Source: Bryobacterales bacterium
GTDB lineage: Bacteria; Acidobacteriota; Terriglobia; Bryobacterales; Bryobacteraceae
Direction of reading: 5' to 3'
Assembly: GCA_020847975.1 (NCBI GenBank)
Contig: JADLBD010000207.1
Span: 1-59,468, forward strand
DNA: 59,468 nt
The notes under the pieces: model-generated
What the model was told of the DNA's origin: nothing
What the model saw: the letters and a program-made list of their open reading frames with translations, nothing else
The model's database searches: none
Part shown: positions 51,443 through 59,468 of the stretch, piece after piece
How the letters are laid out: each line of letters opens with the position of its first letter
Numbering within the stretch: the stretch's first letter is position 1
Position numbers and translations under genes: made by a program

Positions 51443-53929
51443 ATGCGGGTTCTCCACGTCCCATGCGAGGTGTGGATCCTGTCGATGGTCATCCTGCTTC
51501 CGGCGGTAGGGGCGGAAGTGCGCCTGAGCGGGCGAATCTTGAGCGAAACGAACAGCCCGGTGGGCGGGGCGAGGATTGTGTTCACCCAAACCTCCTCGCG
51601 CGTTTCCGTGAATGCCATCTCCGATCCCACGGGCAACTTTACCGCGGTGGCTCCCGCCCCCGGGTCGTATCAGGTGGATGTGGACCGCGAGGGATTTTTC
51701 CGGCTTACGGGCAAGAGGGTCGATCTGAAGGCGGGAGCGAACGAGCTTCAGTTCGTGCTGAACCGCGTTCGGGAGGAGGTGCAGTCGGTGGACGTAACCG
51801 CCAATCCCGGAGCGGTCGACATGGACCGGACCACTCCCCAACTGACGCTCAGCGGCAATGATTTGATCAACGTTCCCTATCCGTCCACGAACACGCTGCG
51901 GAATGCGCTGCGCATCATGCCGGGGGTGGTGCAGGACGGACGGGGCGGGGTCCACCTGTACGGCGGGGCCGAGGAGCAGACGCTCTATACGCTCGAGGGG
52001 TTCCAAATCAACGATCCGCTTACGGGGCGTTTTGAATCGCGCATCGGCGTGGAATCGGTGAGTTCGCTCGAAACCACGGCGGGGCGGCCCACGGCGGAGT
52101 ACGGCAAGGGGTCTTCGGGAGTGCTTGCGGTGCGCGCGCGGACGGGGGATGACAAGATCCGCTATTCGGCCACCAATTTCATTCCGGGCATCGAGCACCA
52201 GAAGGGCTGGATGATCGGCGGGTGGACGCCGCGGGTGAATTTTTCGGGGCCGTGGAAGAAAGGGCGGGCGTGGTTTTCCGACAGCATCGACCTGCAGTAC
52301 AACAATACGGTGATTCCGGAACTGCCCAGGGGGCAGGACAGCACGACAAGCTGGCGGTGGAGCAATCTGCTCCACAACCAGATCAACCTGAAGCCATCGA
52401 ACATCCTCCACATCGGCAGCCTGTTGAACTTCTGGTACGCGCCGCGTTCCGGGCTCGGCGCACTGGACCCGAGAGAGACCACGCTCGACCACCGGTCACG
52501 GCAATACTTCACCTACATCAAGGACCAGCAGTACTTCTCGCGCGGAGCGGTGCTGGAAGTGGGGTATGCGAACAACCGTACGTTTGGACGGGATATACCT
52601 CAGGGGCACGACATCTACGTGGTCACGCCGCTTGGTAAGTTGGGCAACAACTTCATCGACGCCAGCCGCAAGGCTGGACGCGACCAATGGCTGGCCAACA
52701 TGTTCCTGCCGGCGTTCCCGTTCCTCGGAGAGCATCAGTTCAAGACGGGCCTCGATCTGGACCGTGTCAGCTACTGGCAGAACGTGCGGCGCACCGGAGT
52801 CGAATACACGAGTATCGACCTGGCGCCGATCCGCCGGACGCTGTATGCGGGGAATGGAGAGTTCCGGCGGACGAATTTCGAAGCAGCAGCGTATTTGCAG
52901 GATAGCTGGCGCGTGCGCAGGCGGCTGCTGCTCGAGTTGGGCATCCGCACGGACCGCGATCAGATCCTTCGAAATTGGAATTTCTCACCGCGGCTGGGCT
53001 TTGCCTGGTCGCCGTTCGTAAACGATCACACGAAGATCTCGGGCGGGTTCGCGCGCATCTTCGATTCGACGAGCCTGCGGATCTTCACACGCCCTGAGGA
53101 TCAATTCGCCATCTCGACGTACTTCGAACCGGATGGAACGGTGGCGCGGGGGCCGGCGTTCTCGATTTACCGCATCGAAAATCAGAAGCTCGCCAGCCCG
53201 CGGTATCACAACTGGAACCTCGGGATAGAGCACGAATTTCCGCGGCTCATTCAGGGGCGGGTCAATTTCGTGAGCCGCCGGGGGAGCCGGGGATTCACGT
53301 ACATCAACGGATTGCAGTGCGATTGCATCGACGTGCCGGCTTACTTCGACGGAGTCCATAATCCCGTCTTTGATGCGATCTACAATCTCAGCACGCAGCG
53401 GAGGGACCGCTACACGTCGGTGGAGTTCACGCTGCGGCAGCCCATCCGGCGGCAGTACGAATGGCTGTTCAGCTATACGCGCAGCAGGGCGCGGTCGAAT
53501 GCCGTGGTGGACCAGAGCATCGATGAACCATTGCTTATCGGGGACAATGCCGGCGCCTTGCCATGGGACACGCCGAACCGTTGGATGAGTTGGGGATACC
53601 TGCCCACTCCCTTCAAGAACTGGGCCGTAGCCTATCTGGCGGAGTGGCGCACGGGATTTCCTTACAGCATCCAGGACGGGTACGGGCACATCATAGGGCA
53701 GGTGAACGCATACCGCTACAATGCGTTCTTCGAGTTGAACCTGTTCCTGGAGAGGCGCCTCGCGTTTCGCGATCAGTGGTGGGGCGTACGCTTCGGCTTC
53801 AACAACATCACCAACCACAAGAACCCGAACGTAGTGAACAATGTGATAGGATCGCCGCAGTTTCTGCAGACGTTCGGCGGACAAAGCCGGGCATTCAATG
53901 TGAGAATTCGCTGGTTGGGAAAAAAGTGA
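51443..53929 (+). CDS. TonB-dependent receptor with carboxypeptidase-like N-domain
   Basis: The product is 828 residues from ATG 51443. A signal peptide (VWILSMVILLPAVGA) is followed by the carboxypeptidase-like domain (LSGRILSETNSPVGGARIVFT), a plug region (LTLSGNDLINVPYP, LYTLEGFQINDPLTGRF), and a barrel (NFSPRLGFAWSPF, LLLELGIRTDRDQI). It is shorter than the receptors at 1879 and 8951. The N-terminus resembles the TonB-receptor-plus-FG-GAP pairs seen in Acidobacteria. The final codons overlap the start of the FG-GAP gene (GTGA), so the pair is translationally coupled and probably works together at the outer membrane. Confidence 0.9.
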   Translation: MRVLHVPCEVWILSMVILLPAVGAEVRLSGRILSETNSPVGGARIVFTQTSSRVSVNAISDPTGNFTAVAPAPGSYQVDVDREGFFRLTGKRVDLKAGANELQFVLNRVREEVQSVDVTANPGAVDMDRTTPQLTLSGNDLINVPYPSTNTLRNALRIMPGVVQDGRGGVHLYGGAEEQTLYTLEGFQINDPLTGRFESRIGVESVSSLETTAGRPTAEYGKGSSGVLAVRARTGDDKIRYSATNFIPGIEHQKGWMIGGWTPRVNFSGPWKKGRAWFSDSIDLQYNNTVIPELPRGQDSTTSWRWSNLLHNQINLKPSNILHIGSLLNFWYAPRSGLGALDPRETTLDHRSRQYFTYIKDQQYFSRGAVLEVGYANNRTFGRDIPQGHDIYVVTPLGKLGNNFIDASRKAGRDQWLANMFLPAFPFLGEHQFKTGLDLDRVSYWQNVRRTGVEYTSIDLAPIRRTLYAGNGEFRRTNFEAAAYLQDSWRVRRRLLLELGIRTDRDQILRNWNFSPRLGFAWSPFVNDHTKISGGFARIFDSTSLRIFTRPEDQFAISTYFEPDGTVARGPAFSIYRIENQKLASPRYHNWNLGIEHEFPRLIQGRVNFVSRRGSRGFTYINGLQCDCIDVPAYFDGVHNPVFDAIYNLSTQRRDRYTSVEFTLRQPIRRQYEWLFSYTRSRARSNAVVDQSIDEPLLIGDNAGALPWDTPNRWMSWGYLPTPFKNWAVAYLAEWRTGFPYSIQDGYGHIIGQVNAYRYNAFFELNLFLERRLAFRDQWWGVRFGFNNITNHKNPNVVNNVIGSPQFLQTFGGQSRAFNVRIRWLGKK

Positions 53930-55056
53930 TCATCCTTCTTCTGCTCCTGCTCGCGCTGCCCGGGGCGGCGCAAATTCGCTTTGAAGAGCGCACGCTCGCC
54001 ACGGATCTGAATGGCGGGTATCAGTTGCTGGCCGTCGATTTGAATCACGACGGAAAGCCCGACCTGCTGGCTCTGGCCAGCGGGATGCAGGAACTGGTGT
54101 GGTTCGAGAACCCGGGGTGGGAGCGCCACGTGATTGCAGGCGGGCTGAACCACATGATCAACGTCGCGCCGCTCGATGCCAACGGGGACGGAATTCCGGA
54201 ACTCGTGCTCGCCACGGAGTTCGCCAACGTGGCCAGGAACAGCATCGGGATCGTATGGCTTTTAGAAAGCAGCGGCGACCCGCGCAAGCCGTGGAAGATC
54301 CGGGAAATCGACCGGCTCAGGACCTCTCACCGGCTGCGGCCGATTCATCTGCCGCGGGGCAACGCGGTGGTGAACGCCCCGCTCACGGGCCCCACGGCCG
54401 AACCGCCGGATTATCACGGCCACATCCCCATCGTGATGTACCGCCCGCCCGAATGGAAGCGCGAGATGATCAATGATTCGCTCGACGGCGTGCTGCACGG
54501 TATTTTCGTATTCGACTGGGACGGCGACGGGGCGGACGAACTTCTCACGGCGAATTTCCAGGGGCTCCACCTGCTGCGGCCGGCGAAGCCGGGAACGCCG
54601 CCGCAGCTATTGAATGCGGGGGATACTGCGCCATGGCCGAAGAGCGGGTCGAGCGAAGTGCTGGTGGCGAAGTTAGGGAAGAAGCGCTTTCTGGCGAGCA
54701 TCGATCCGTGGCACGGCAACCAGGTTTGTGTGTATTTCCGCAAAGGTTCCCGGTGGGTGCGCACGGTGATCAGCAGCGAAGATCCCGACGGGCACACGCT
54801 GCACGCGGCTGATCTGGACGGTGACGGGCGCGATGAATTGATTGCCGGATTCCGCGGACCGACGCGCAGCGTCTACTACTACAAGGCGGACGGCAAGGGA
54901 ACGAAGTGGGAGAGGCACGCCGTCGACAAGGGCGGCATCGCCGCGGCCGGGTGCGCCATTGCCGATTTCGATGGCGACAAGCGGCTGGATGTGGCCTGTA
55001 TCGGATCGGCGACGAAGAATTTGAAGCTATACCGCAATCTGGGCTCCGGGAATTAG
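53926..55056 (+). CDS. Secreted FG-GAP/VCBS-repeat propeller
   Basis: The product is 376 residues starting at GTG 53926. The leader VIILLLLLALPGAAQ is very hydrophobic. Calcium-binding FG-GAP loops recur: DLNHDGKPDLLAL, DANGDGIPELVLA, DWDGDGADELLTA, DLDGDGRDELIAG and DFDGDKRLDVACI. They form a seven-bladed integrin-alpha-like propeller, presumably calcium-stabilised. It is coupled to the TonB receptor and may be its surface or periplasmic binding partner. No catalytic motif is seen. Confidence 0.87.
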   Translation: MIILLLLLLALPGAAQIRFEERTLATDLNGGYQLLAVDLNHDGKPDLLALASGMQELVWFENPGWERHVIAGGLNHMINVAPLDANGDGIPELVLATEFANVARNSIGIVWLLESSGDPRKPWKIREIDRLRTSHRLRPIHLPRGNAVVNAPLTGPTAEPPDYHGHIPIVMYRPPEWKREMINDSLDGVLHGIFVFDWDGDGADELLTANFQGLHLLRPAKPGTPPQLLNAGDTAPWPKSGSSEVLVAKLGKKRFLASIDPWHGNQVCVYFRKGSRWVRTVISSEDPDGHTLHAADLDGDGRDELIAGFRGPTRSVYYYKADGKGTKWERHAVDKGGIAAAGCAIADFDGDKRLDVACIGSATKNLKLYRNLGSGN

Positions 55057-55126
55057 CAGAGGATGCGCGCGCGGCCGGCCCAGTGGAACTCTTCGCTAAG
55101 AATGTTCATTCCGGAGCAGGCTGATT

Positions 55127-55459
55127 CTAGGCCTGTGCTTCGATGACAGCCGGGCCGGCGGCCGGCGGCACGTTCTCGAGGCCGGACTTGACCTCAGGGA
55201 TGACCCAGCGTGCTTCTTCAAAGCCGATGTACTTGAGAATGCGCAACTCGTCGCCGGGACCACAGAGAATGTCGCCGACGGTGAGCGGATTTTCGGTGTC
55301 CTTGAGCAGCGCCCAGGCGCTGTAGAGCGTGGGGGCGTCCACTGTCCCTTCTTCCAGGTAGTCCTTCGGTTTCACCATCATCGTGCCGGAGGTGTGCGGC
55401 GCGCTGCGAAAACGCTGTCGTTCGGTTTCCTTCATCCGGAAGATACGATACTTGGGCAT
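55127..55459 (-). CDS. Conserved hypothetical protein
   Basis: The product is 110 residues. It is cytoplasmic by composition: basic N-terminus MPKYRIFRMKETERQRFRSA, then HTSGTMMVKPKDYLEEG and AYSAWALLKDTE-like segments with GDELRILKYIGFEEARW. The TVGDILCG and acidic C-terminal parts suggest a small beta-rich fold. I know similar proteins in Acidobacteria without assigned function. It converges with the FG-GAP gene across 70 bases. Confidence 0.7.
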   Translation of the reverse strand: MPKYRIFRMKETERQRFRSAPHTSGTMMVKPKDYLEEGTVDAPTLYSAWALLKDTENPLTVGDILCGPGDELRILKYIGFEEARWVIPEVKSGLENVPPAAGPAVIEAQA

Positions 55460-55480
55460 GTTGGCTCCTTGCAGACGCTA

Positions 55481-56251
55481 TTATGCCTTAAAACATTCAA
55501 GGAAGGAAATGTTCCCGGCGCGAAGAGCGGCTTGCGCATCGTCCCTACCCTGCCCGATCCATTCCGCGATATGCGCCCGATCGAAGGAGCATGCCTCGCG
55601 CCAGCCCCCGAGCGGGCGGGACGGAGACAGCACAAAAGTATTCTCGCGCGGGGTTTTGCGAGGCTTGTGGCGGAAGACGCGAGCGGACTTGAGGAAAACC
55701 CGCACGGGCCAGGGCATTCGCGGGGCGACATTCAATCCTATGATATGGGTGGCGCGGCACTGGGAGGCGGCCCACAGCGGGAGGGCGGCGATGATGCCTC
55801 CATCGGAATAGAGGACCTTATCGATGCGCTGCTGCGGCAACACGCCCAGCAAGGCGCAGGATGCGGCCAGATGGCGCCAATGCACGTGGCTGCCTTCCAC
55901 CATCCGCCCCTGCCAGCGCAACAGGTCAGTGAGAACGGCGTGATACTCCATTCGCGGCTGATAGGAACTGTGGATATCGCGAATGAAGCCTTCGATCTGG
56001 GTGAACTCGATGACGCCATCGAAAGGGCGGCGCGGGAAGCGAAAGCGCAGCCGTCCGAGTTCGGCCGCGTGGAGCCATTTCGCGGCAAGCTCCTCGGCAG
56101 TGGCTCCTCCGGCGATGGCCCAGCCGTTGAGTGAGCCAATGGAGACGCCGATGACCACGTCGAAGTCCACATACCGGCGCAGAACATCCCACGCTCCCAC
56201 CTGCCAGGCTCCGAACAGCCCGCCTCCCGACAGCACCAATGCGCGCTTCAT
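55481..56251 (-). CDS. Patatin-like phospholipase
   Basis: The product is 256 residues. LVLSGGGLFGAWQVGAW is the oxyanion loop, GVSIGSLNGWAIAGG holds the nucleophile Ser (G-V-S-I-G), and YSDGGIIAALPL the catalytic Asp (DGG). The Ser-Asp dyad is complete. It is cytoplasmic or membrane-associated and hydrolyses acyl esters of lipids; the regulator is unknown. It is co-directional with the hypothetical gene 21 bases downstream. Confidence 0.9.
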   Translation of the reverse strand: MKRALVLSGGGLFGAWQVGAWDVLRRYVDFDVVIGVSIGSLNGWAIAGGATAEELAAKWLHAAELGRLRFRFPRRPFDGVIEFTQIEGFIRDIHSSYQPRMEYHAVLTDLLRWQGRMVEGSHVHWRHLAASCALLGVLPQQRIDKVLYSDGGIIAALPLWAASQCRATHIIGLNVAPRMPWPVRVFLKSARVFRHKPRKTPRENTFVLSPSRPLGGWREACSFDRAHIAEWIGQGRDDAQAALRAGNISFLECFKA

Positions 56252-56335
56252 GCCGATTTTTCATTGTACCCGCCGGTGTCCCCGGGCCGGGCGCGCGCCC
56301 AGGGGTTATCAGCGTTGATCCGGGTTTACCGGCGG

Positions 56336-56393
56336 CCTGAGGCAGGTCTGTTGCAGCCTGCCAGTTCGCTTGCGCAGCGTAGCCGAACTCAGG
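56336..56393. repeat. Three-way-junction-like hairpin cluster
   Basis: GGCAGG/CCTGCC (56341-56362) and AGTTCG/CGAACT (56363-56389) stand back to back, closed by CCTG/CAGG (56336-56339 with 56390-56393). It lies between the divergent patatin and UPF0175 genes. It is not a tRNA. It resembles the hairpin chains at 1723 and 18111 in layout only. Confidence 0.45.
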
Positions 56394-56464
56394 TTGCAGT
56401 GGTTCCCACTCTTGTGTCGTGCACCAGCGGGATGGCCGGATATTGCCGATACTATAGAAAGGCC

Positions 56465-56722
56465 GTGAAAGTGACCGTGGAAATTCCTGATGACCTTGCT
56501 GCGCGTCTCAGCGCCGCGGGTGAGGATTTGTCGCGACGCGTCCTGGAGGCGCTGGCGGCGGCGGAATACCGGCAAGGCAGTCTGACCAAGCCGGATCTTC
56601 GCCGGTTGCTGGGCTTCGAAACGAGTGATCAGATCGACACTTTTCTAAAGACCCACGAGATCTATATTGAATACACTCTCACGGATCTGGAGCGTGAGCG
56701 CGCCGGTTCCTGGTGCAGATGA
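56465..56722 (+). CDS. UPF0175-family antitoxin
   Basis: The product is 85 residues from GTG 56465. VKVTVEIPDDLAARLSAAG, then LSRRVLEALAAAEYRQGSLT and LRRLLGFETSDQIDTFLKTH, is the UPF0175 pattern: a ribbon-helix-helix-like start plus a C-terminal helical part. These proteins usually precede a DUF3368/PIN toxin. Here the next 98 bases hold no such gene before the convergent ndk, so it appears to be an orphan antitoxin. An upstream ATG at 56432 is possible but adds residues outside the family. Confidence 0.8.
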   Translation: MKVTVEIPDDLAARLSAAGEDLSRRVLEALAAAEYRQGSLTKPDLRRLLGFETSDQIDTFLKTHEIYIEYTLTDLERERAGSWCR

Positions 56723-56820
56723 CAACCGGATGAGAAGCGCGGACTGCGCCCGGTTAGACGGCATGTTATCGAGACAGGCGGGGCTCCGGTCATCGAAATA
56801 GAGCCCTCGGTCGTGTGCTA

Positions 56821-57243
56821 TCAGCGGAGTTCGTAGCCGCGGAAGAAGTAGCCGAGTTCGAAAGCCGCGGTTTCGGGCGCATCGGAGCCGTGGGTGGCGT
56901 TGCGCTCGATGTTAGTGCCGAACAGCTTGCGGATGGTGCCGCCGGCGGCCTTCTCGGGGTTGGTGGCGCCCATGACTTCGCGCCACTTGAGGATGGCTCC
57001 TTCGGCTTCGAGCGCCAGCAGAAGCACCGGCCCTTCGGTCATGAACTGGATGAGCCCGGCAAAGAAGGGGCGCTCCTTGTGGACGGCGTAGAAGCCTTCG
57101 GCCTGGGCCTTGCTGAGGGTTTCCATGCGCATGGCGCGAATGGTGAAGCCGGCCTTTTCGATGTGGGCGAGAATCGCGCCCGCGTTGCCGGCGGCGACGG
57201 CGTCCGGCTTGATGATGGCGAATGTACGTTCCAATTGACTCAT
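56821..57243 (-). CDS. ndk: Nucleoside diphosphate kinase
   Basis: The product is 140 residues, the standard length. ERTFAIIKPDAVAAGNAG and the active-site NATHGSDAPETAAFE with the phospho-His are unmistakable. It transfers phosphate between nucleoside di- and triphosphates. It lies ten bases after sucD in the same direction, completing a sucC-sucD-ndk run, a frequent arrangement that fits NTP made by succinyl-CoA ligase being passed on by Ndk. Confidence 0.96.
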   Translation of the reverse strand: MSQLERTFAIIKPDAVAAGNAGAILAHIEKAGFTIRAMRMETLSKAQAEGFYAVHKERPFFAGLIQFMTEGPVLLLALEAEGAILKWREVMGATNPEKAAGGTIRKLFGTNIERNATHGSDAPETAAFELGYFFRGYELR

Positions 57244-57253
57244 AGAAAAAAAC

Positions 57254-58126
57254 TCAGCGGCCCAGGCGCTGCATTACCTTTTCGCCGATTTCGGCGGGCG
57301 ACTGGCAGACGGTGATGCCGGCGGCCTCCATGGCCTTCATCTTGTCGGAAGCCTTACCGGAACCGCCGGAAATGATGGCTCCGGCGTGGCCCATACGGCG
57401 TCCGGGAGGCGCGGTCTGGCCGGCGATGAAGCCGACGACGGGCTTTTTGACGTGATCTTTGATGTAGGCTGCGGCCTTTTCCTCGGCGTCGCCGCCGATT
57501 TCGCCGATCATGACGATGGCCTCGGTATCGGGGTCTTCATTGAAGAGGCGGACGGCGTCGGTGTGGGTGGTGCCGATGATGGGGTCGCCGCCGATGCCGA
57601 TGCAGGTGGACTGGCCAAGGCCGAGTTTCGTCAACTGGCCCACCGCTTCATAGGTGAGGGTGCCCGAGCGGGAGACCACGCCCACTTTGCCCGGCAGGTG
57701 AATGTGTCCCGGCATGATGCCGATCTTGCAGGCTCCCGGGGTGATGATGCCGGGGCAGTTCGGCCCGATGAGGCGGGTGTTGCGGCCCTCGAGAAAATTC
57801 CAGGCGCGAACCATGTCGAGAGTGGGAATGCCTTCTGTGATGCAGACCACAAGGGGCAATCCGGCGTCGGCGGCTTCCATGATGGCCTCGGCGGCAAACG
57901 GCGGAGGAACAAAGATGACGCTGACGTTGGCGCCGGTTTCCTTTACGGCCTGGGCGACGGTGTGGAAGACCGGGCGGTCGAGGTGAGTCGTGCCGCCTTT
58001 GCCCGGCGTGACTCCTCCGACGACGTTCGTACCGTAGGCAATGCACTGGGAGGCGTGGAAGGTGCCTTCCCTGCCAGTGATGCCCTGCACCAGCAGGCGC
58101 GTCTTGTCATTGACCAGAACACTCAT
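57254..58126 (-). CDS. sucD: Succinyl-CoA ligase, alpha subunit
   Basis: The product is 290 residues. VQGITGREGTFHASQCIAYG, NPVVGGVTPGKGG-type CoA loop (VVGGVTPGKGGT), and GHAGAIISGGSGKASDKM with the phospho-His define SucD. It forms succinyl-CoA from succinate with NTP in the TCA cycle. Its ATG overlaps the sucC stop (ATGA), so the two are made in equal amounts. Confidence 0.97.
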   Translation of the reverse strand: MSVLVNDKTRLLVQGITGREGTFHASQCIAYGTNVVGGVTPGKGGTTHLDRPVFHTVAQAVKETGANVSVIFVPPPFAAEAIMEAADAGLPLVVCITEGIPTLDMVRAWNFLEGRNTRLIGPNCPGIITPGACKIGIMPGHIHLPGKVGVVSRSGTLTYEAVGQLTKLGLGQSTCIGIGGDPIIGTTHTDAVRLFNEDPDTEAIVMIGEIGGDAEEKAAAYIKDHVKKPVVGFIAGQTAPPGRRMGHAGAIISGGSGKASDKMKAMEAAGITVCQSPAEIGEKVMQRLGR

Positions 58127-59280
58127 TGCACCAACCTCACCACTTTCTCGGCCGCGTCTTTCATGCCGTCGGCCACCGTGAAATTGAATCCGGATTCGGC
58201 GAGAATCCGGCGCCCCTCCTCGACGTTGGTTCCCTCCATGCGGATGACGATGGGGGCGGTGATACGCAGGTCGCGGGCGGCGGCCACAACGCCGGTGGCC
58301 AGGGTGTCGCAGCGCAGGATGCCTCCGAAGATGTTGATGAGAACAGCTTTTACGGAGGAATCCGCCAGGAGGATGCGGAAGGCGTTCTTGATCTGTTCGG
58401 CGCTGGCGCCGCCGCCGACATCGAGGAAGTTGGCGGGGCTTCCGCCGGCGTACTTGATGATGTCCATGGTGCCCATGGCGAGTCCGGCGCCGTTCACCAT
58501 GCAGGCGATGTTGCCGTCCAGCTTGATGTAGTTCAAGCTGTATTTAGAGGCTTCCACTTCGAGGGGATCTTCCTCATTGAGGTCGCGCAACTCCATGAGG
58601 TTCTTGTGACGGTAGAGGGCATTGTCATCGAGGTTGAATTTGGCATCGAGCGCCACGGCGCGGCCGTCTTTGGTGAGGATGAACGGGTTGATCTCGGCAA
58701 GCGAAGCGTCGAGGCCTTCGTAGGCGCGAACGAGGGCTTGCATGGCGGCCACGGCAGCGTTGACCGCGGGCCCCTCGAGCCCCATGCCAAAGGCCAGTTT
58801 GCGGGCTTGAAAGCCCATCAGGCCGGCGCCGGGGACGATCCATTCCTTGAGAATCAGTTCGGGAGTCCTGGCGGCTACTTCTTCGATTTCCATGCCGCCG
58901 GCGGCGGAGGCCATGAACACGTTGCGGCCCACGGCGCGGTCGAGCAGCATGCCGAGGTACAACTCGCGCTCGATGGGGAGCGTCTCCTCGATGAGCAGGC
59001 GCTTCACGAGACGGCCTTCGGGTCCCGTCTGGTGGGTCACCAGCGTCATCCCGAGAATCCTGCCGGCGATCTCCCTTGCCTCGGCGGCGTCTTTGGCGAT
59101 CTTCACGCCGCCGCCCTTTCCGCGGCCGCCGGCGTGTATCTGGGCCTTCACCACCACACTGCCGCCCAGTTCCTTCGCGGCGGCTTCGGCTTCCTCGACC
59201 GAGAAGGCGACCTTGCCTCCCGGCACAGGGACTCCGTACTGTGCCAAGAGCGCCTTGGCCTGATATTCATGAATTTTCAT
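58123..59280 (-). CDS. sucC: Succinyl-CoA ligase, beta subunit
   Basis: The product is 385 residues. MKIHEYQAKALLAQYGVPVP starts an ATP-grasp domain, with KAQIHAGGRGKGGGVK, EINPFILTKDGRAVALDAK and CMVNGAGLAMGTMD. It supplies nucleotide binding and, with SucD, catalyses the substrate-level phosphorylation step. It is the first gene of the sucC-sucD-ndk run and divergent from trpD with 49 bases between; that gap must hold both promoters, although no clear boxes stand out. Confidence 0.97.
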   Translation of the reverse strand: MKIHEYQAKALLAQYGVPVPGGKVAFSVEEAEAAAKELGGSVVVKAQIHAGGRGKGGGVKIAKDAAEAREIAGRILGMTLVTHQTGPEGRLVKRLLIEETLPIERELYLGMLLDRAVGRNVFMASAAGGMEIEEVAARTPELILKEWIVPGAGLMGFQARKLAFGMGLEGPAVNAAVAAMQALVRAYEGLDASLAEINPFILTKDGRAVALDAKFNLDDNALYRHKNLMELRDLNEEDPLEVEASKYSLNYIKLDGNIACMVNGAGLAMGTMDIIKYAGGSPANFLDVGGGASAEQIKNAFRILLADSSVKAVLINIFGGILRCDTLATGVVAAARDLRITAPIVIRMEGTNVEEGRRILAESGFNFTVADGMKDAAEKVVRLVQ

Positions 59281-59329
59281 CGGGTTGAGCCTGTGTTAGT
59301 ATTTCGAAGGTCGAACTCACCACTATAAC

Positions 59330-59468
59330 ATGTCGATTGTCCCCTTCCTTCATCGAGTTGTCGCGCGCGAGGACCTTACCGCGGAAGAAGCCCGCGAGGC
59401 CATGTTGTCGATTCTTTCGGGCGAAAGCACGAATGCGCAGATTGCCGCTTTCGTCACAGCTCTGCGGA
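59330..59468 (+). CDS. trpD: Anthranilate phosphoribosyltransferase, N-terminal part (runs off the window)
   Basis: Forty-six codons from ATG 59330 are visible. LHRVVAREDLTAEEAREAM, then LSILSGESTNAQIAAFVTAL, is the helical N-terminal domain typical of TrpD. The same domain also occurs in thymidine phosphorylases, so the assignment rests on the TEEEA and GE.T.AQIAAF pattern. It converts anthranilate and PRPP to phosphoribosyl-anthranilate in tryptophan synthesis. Confidence 0.8.
   Translation, partial: MSIVPFLHRVVAREDLTAEEAREAMLSILSGESTNAQIAAFVTALR

Noticed and set aside
56336..56393. Cloverleaf-like fold as a tRNA
   Set aside because: There is no 7-bp acceptor stem, anticodon arm or T-loop consensus.
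57386..59328. Long plus-strand frames opposite sucD and sucC
   Set aside because: They are shadows of two well-conserved genes with no recognisable domain.

Overview
The window reads as a high-GC acidobacterial chromosome of the Solibacter/Bryobacter type. The support is indirect but consistent: four large SusC-like TonB receptors (three with an N-terminal carboxypeptidase-like domain), a serine/threonine kinase fused to a helical repeat region and overlapping an ECF sigma gene, many Asp-box propellers, and a family of short hypothetical proteins that share an SHGL-type N-terminal motif. Housekeeping genes (ribF, ndk, sucCD, the start of trpD) lie at the right end, so this is chromosome and not a plasmid.

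Layout. 0-6.7 kb: a TPR protein, a broken membrane-protein fragment, a TonB receptor, the SHGL-type protein, a DUF433 antitoxin with a dead toxin partner, and an internally deleted second copy of the SHGL-type gene. 6.7-24.8 kb: a coherent catabolic island. It holds a DHDPS/NAL-family aldolase, a threonine-synthase-like PLP enzyme, a tightly coupled seven-gene operon (TonB receptor, two Asp-box propellers, M14-type deacylase, SGNH hydrolase, third propeller, Gfo/Idh oxidoreductase), an MFS carrier facing an aldo/keto reductase, an M81 peptidase, a FadR-type GntR regulator, a kelch propeller and a class III aminotransferase. The perfect palindrome CTGTCGACAG occurs at the two divergent promoters and in front of the TonB operon, with a degenerate site before the regulator. 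The island therefore looks like one regulon. Its parts resemble sialic-acid (nonulosonate) systems, with sialidase-type propellers, an esterase, a NanM-like kelch, a NanA-like aldolase, a NanT-like carrier and a NanR-like regulator. No NanK or NanE is present, and several enzymes foreign to that pathway replace them; the substrate is not proven.

24.8-34 kb: decayed and accessory genes. These are a beta-lactamase-fold protein without its SxxK motif, a PQQ-type propeller pseudogene, a Gly-rich secreted protein, a nitrilase-family amidase, the kinase/sigma pair, and a two-gene module of different composition bounded by a duplicated xylB 3' end. 34-55 kb: xylulokinase, a TonB receptor, a subtilisin-like protease with three SLH repeats, an IlvD/Edd-type sugar-acid dehydratase, an Asp-box protein, hydantoinase B, a DUF1844-MBL hydrolase-ribF run, a LacD-type aldolase, an MqsA-type regulator, a frameshifted DUF2442 gene, and a TonB receptor coupled to an FG-GAP propeller. 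55-59.5 kb: a hypothetical protein, a patatin, a UPF0175 antitoxin, ndk, sucD, sucC and the first 46 codons of trpD.

Between about 1.4 kb and 23 kb the plus strand is richer in C than G whatever the gene direction; beyond about 26 kb it is richer in G. No tRNA, rRNA, CRISPR array or transposase was seen. All calls are from reading the sequence; no database search was run.
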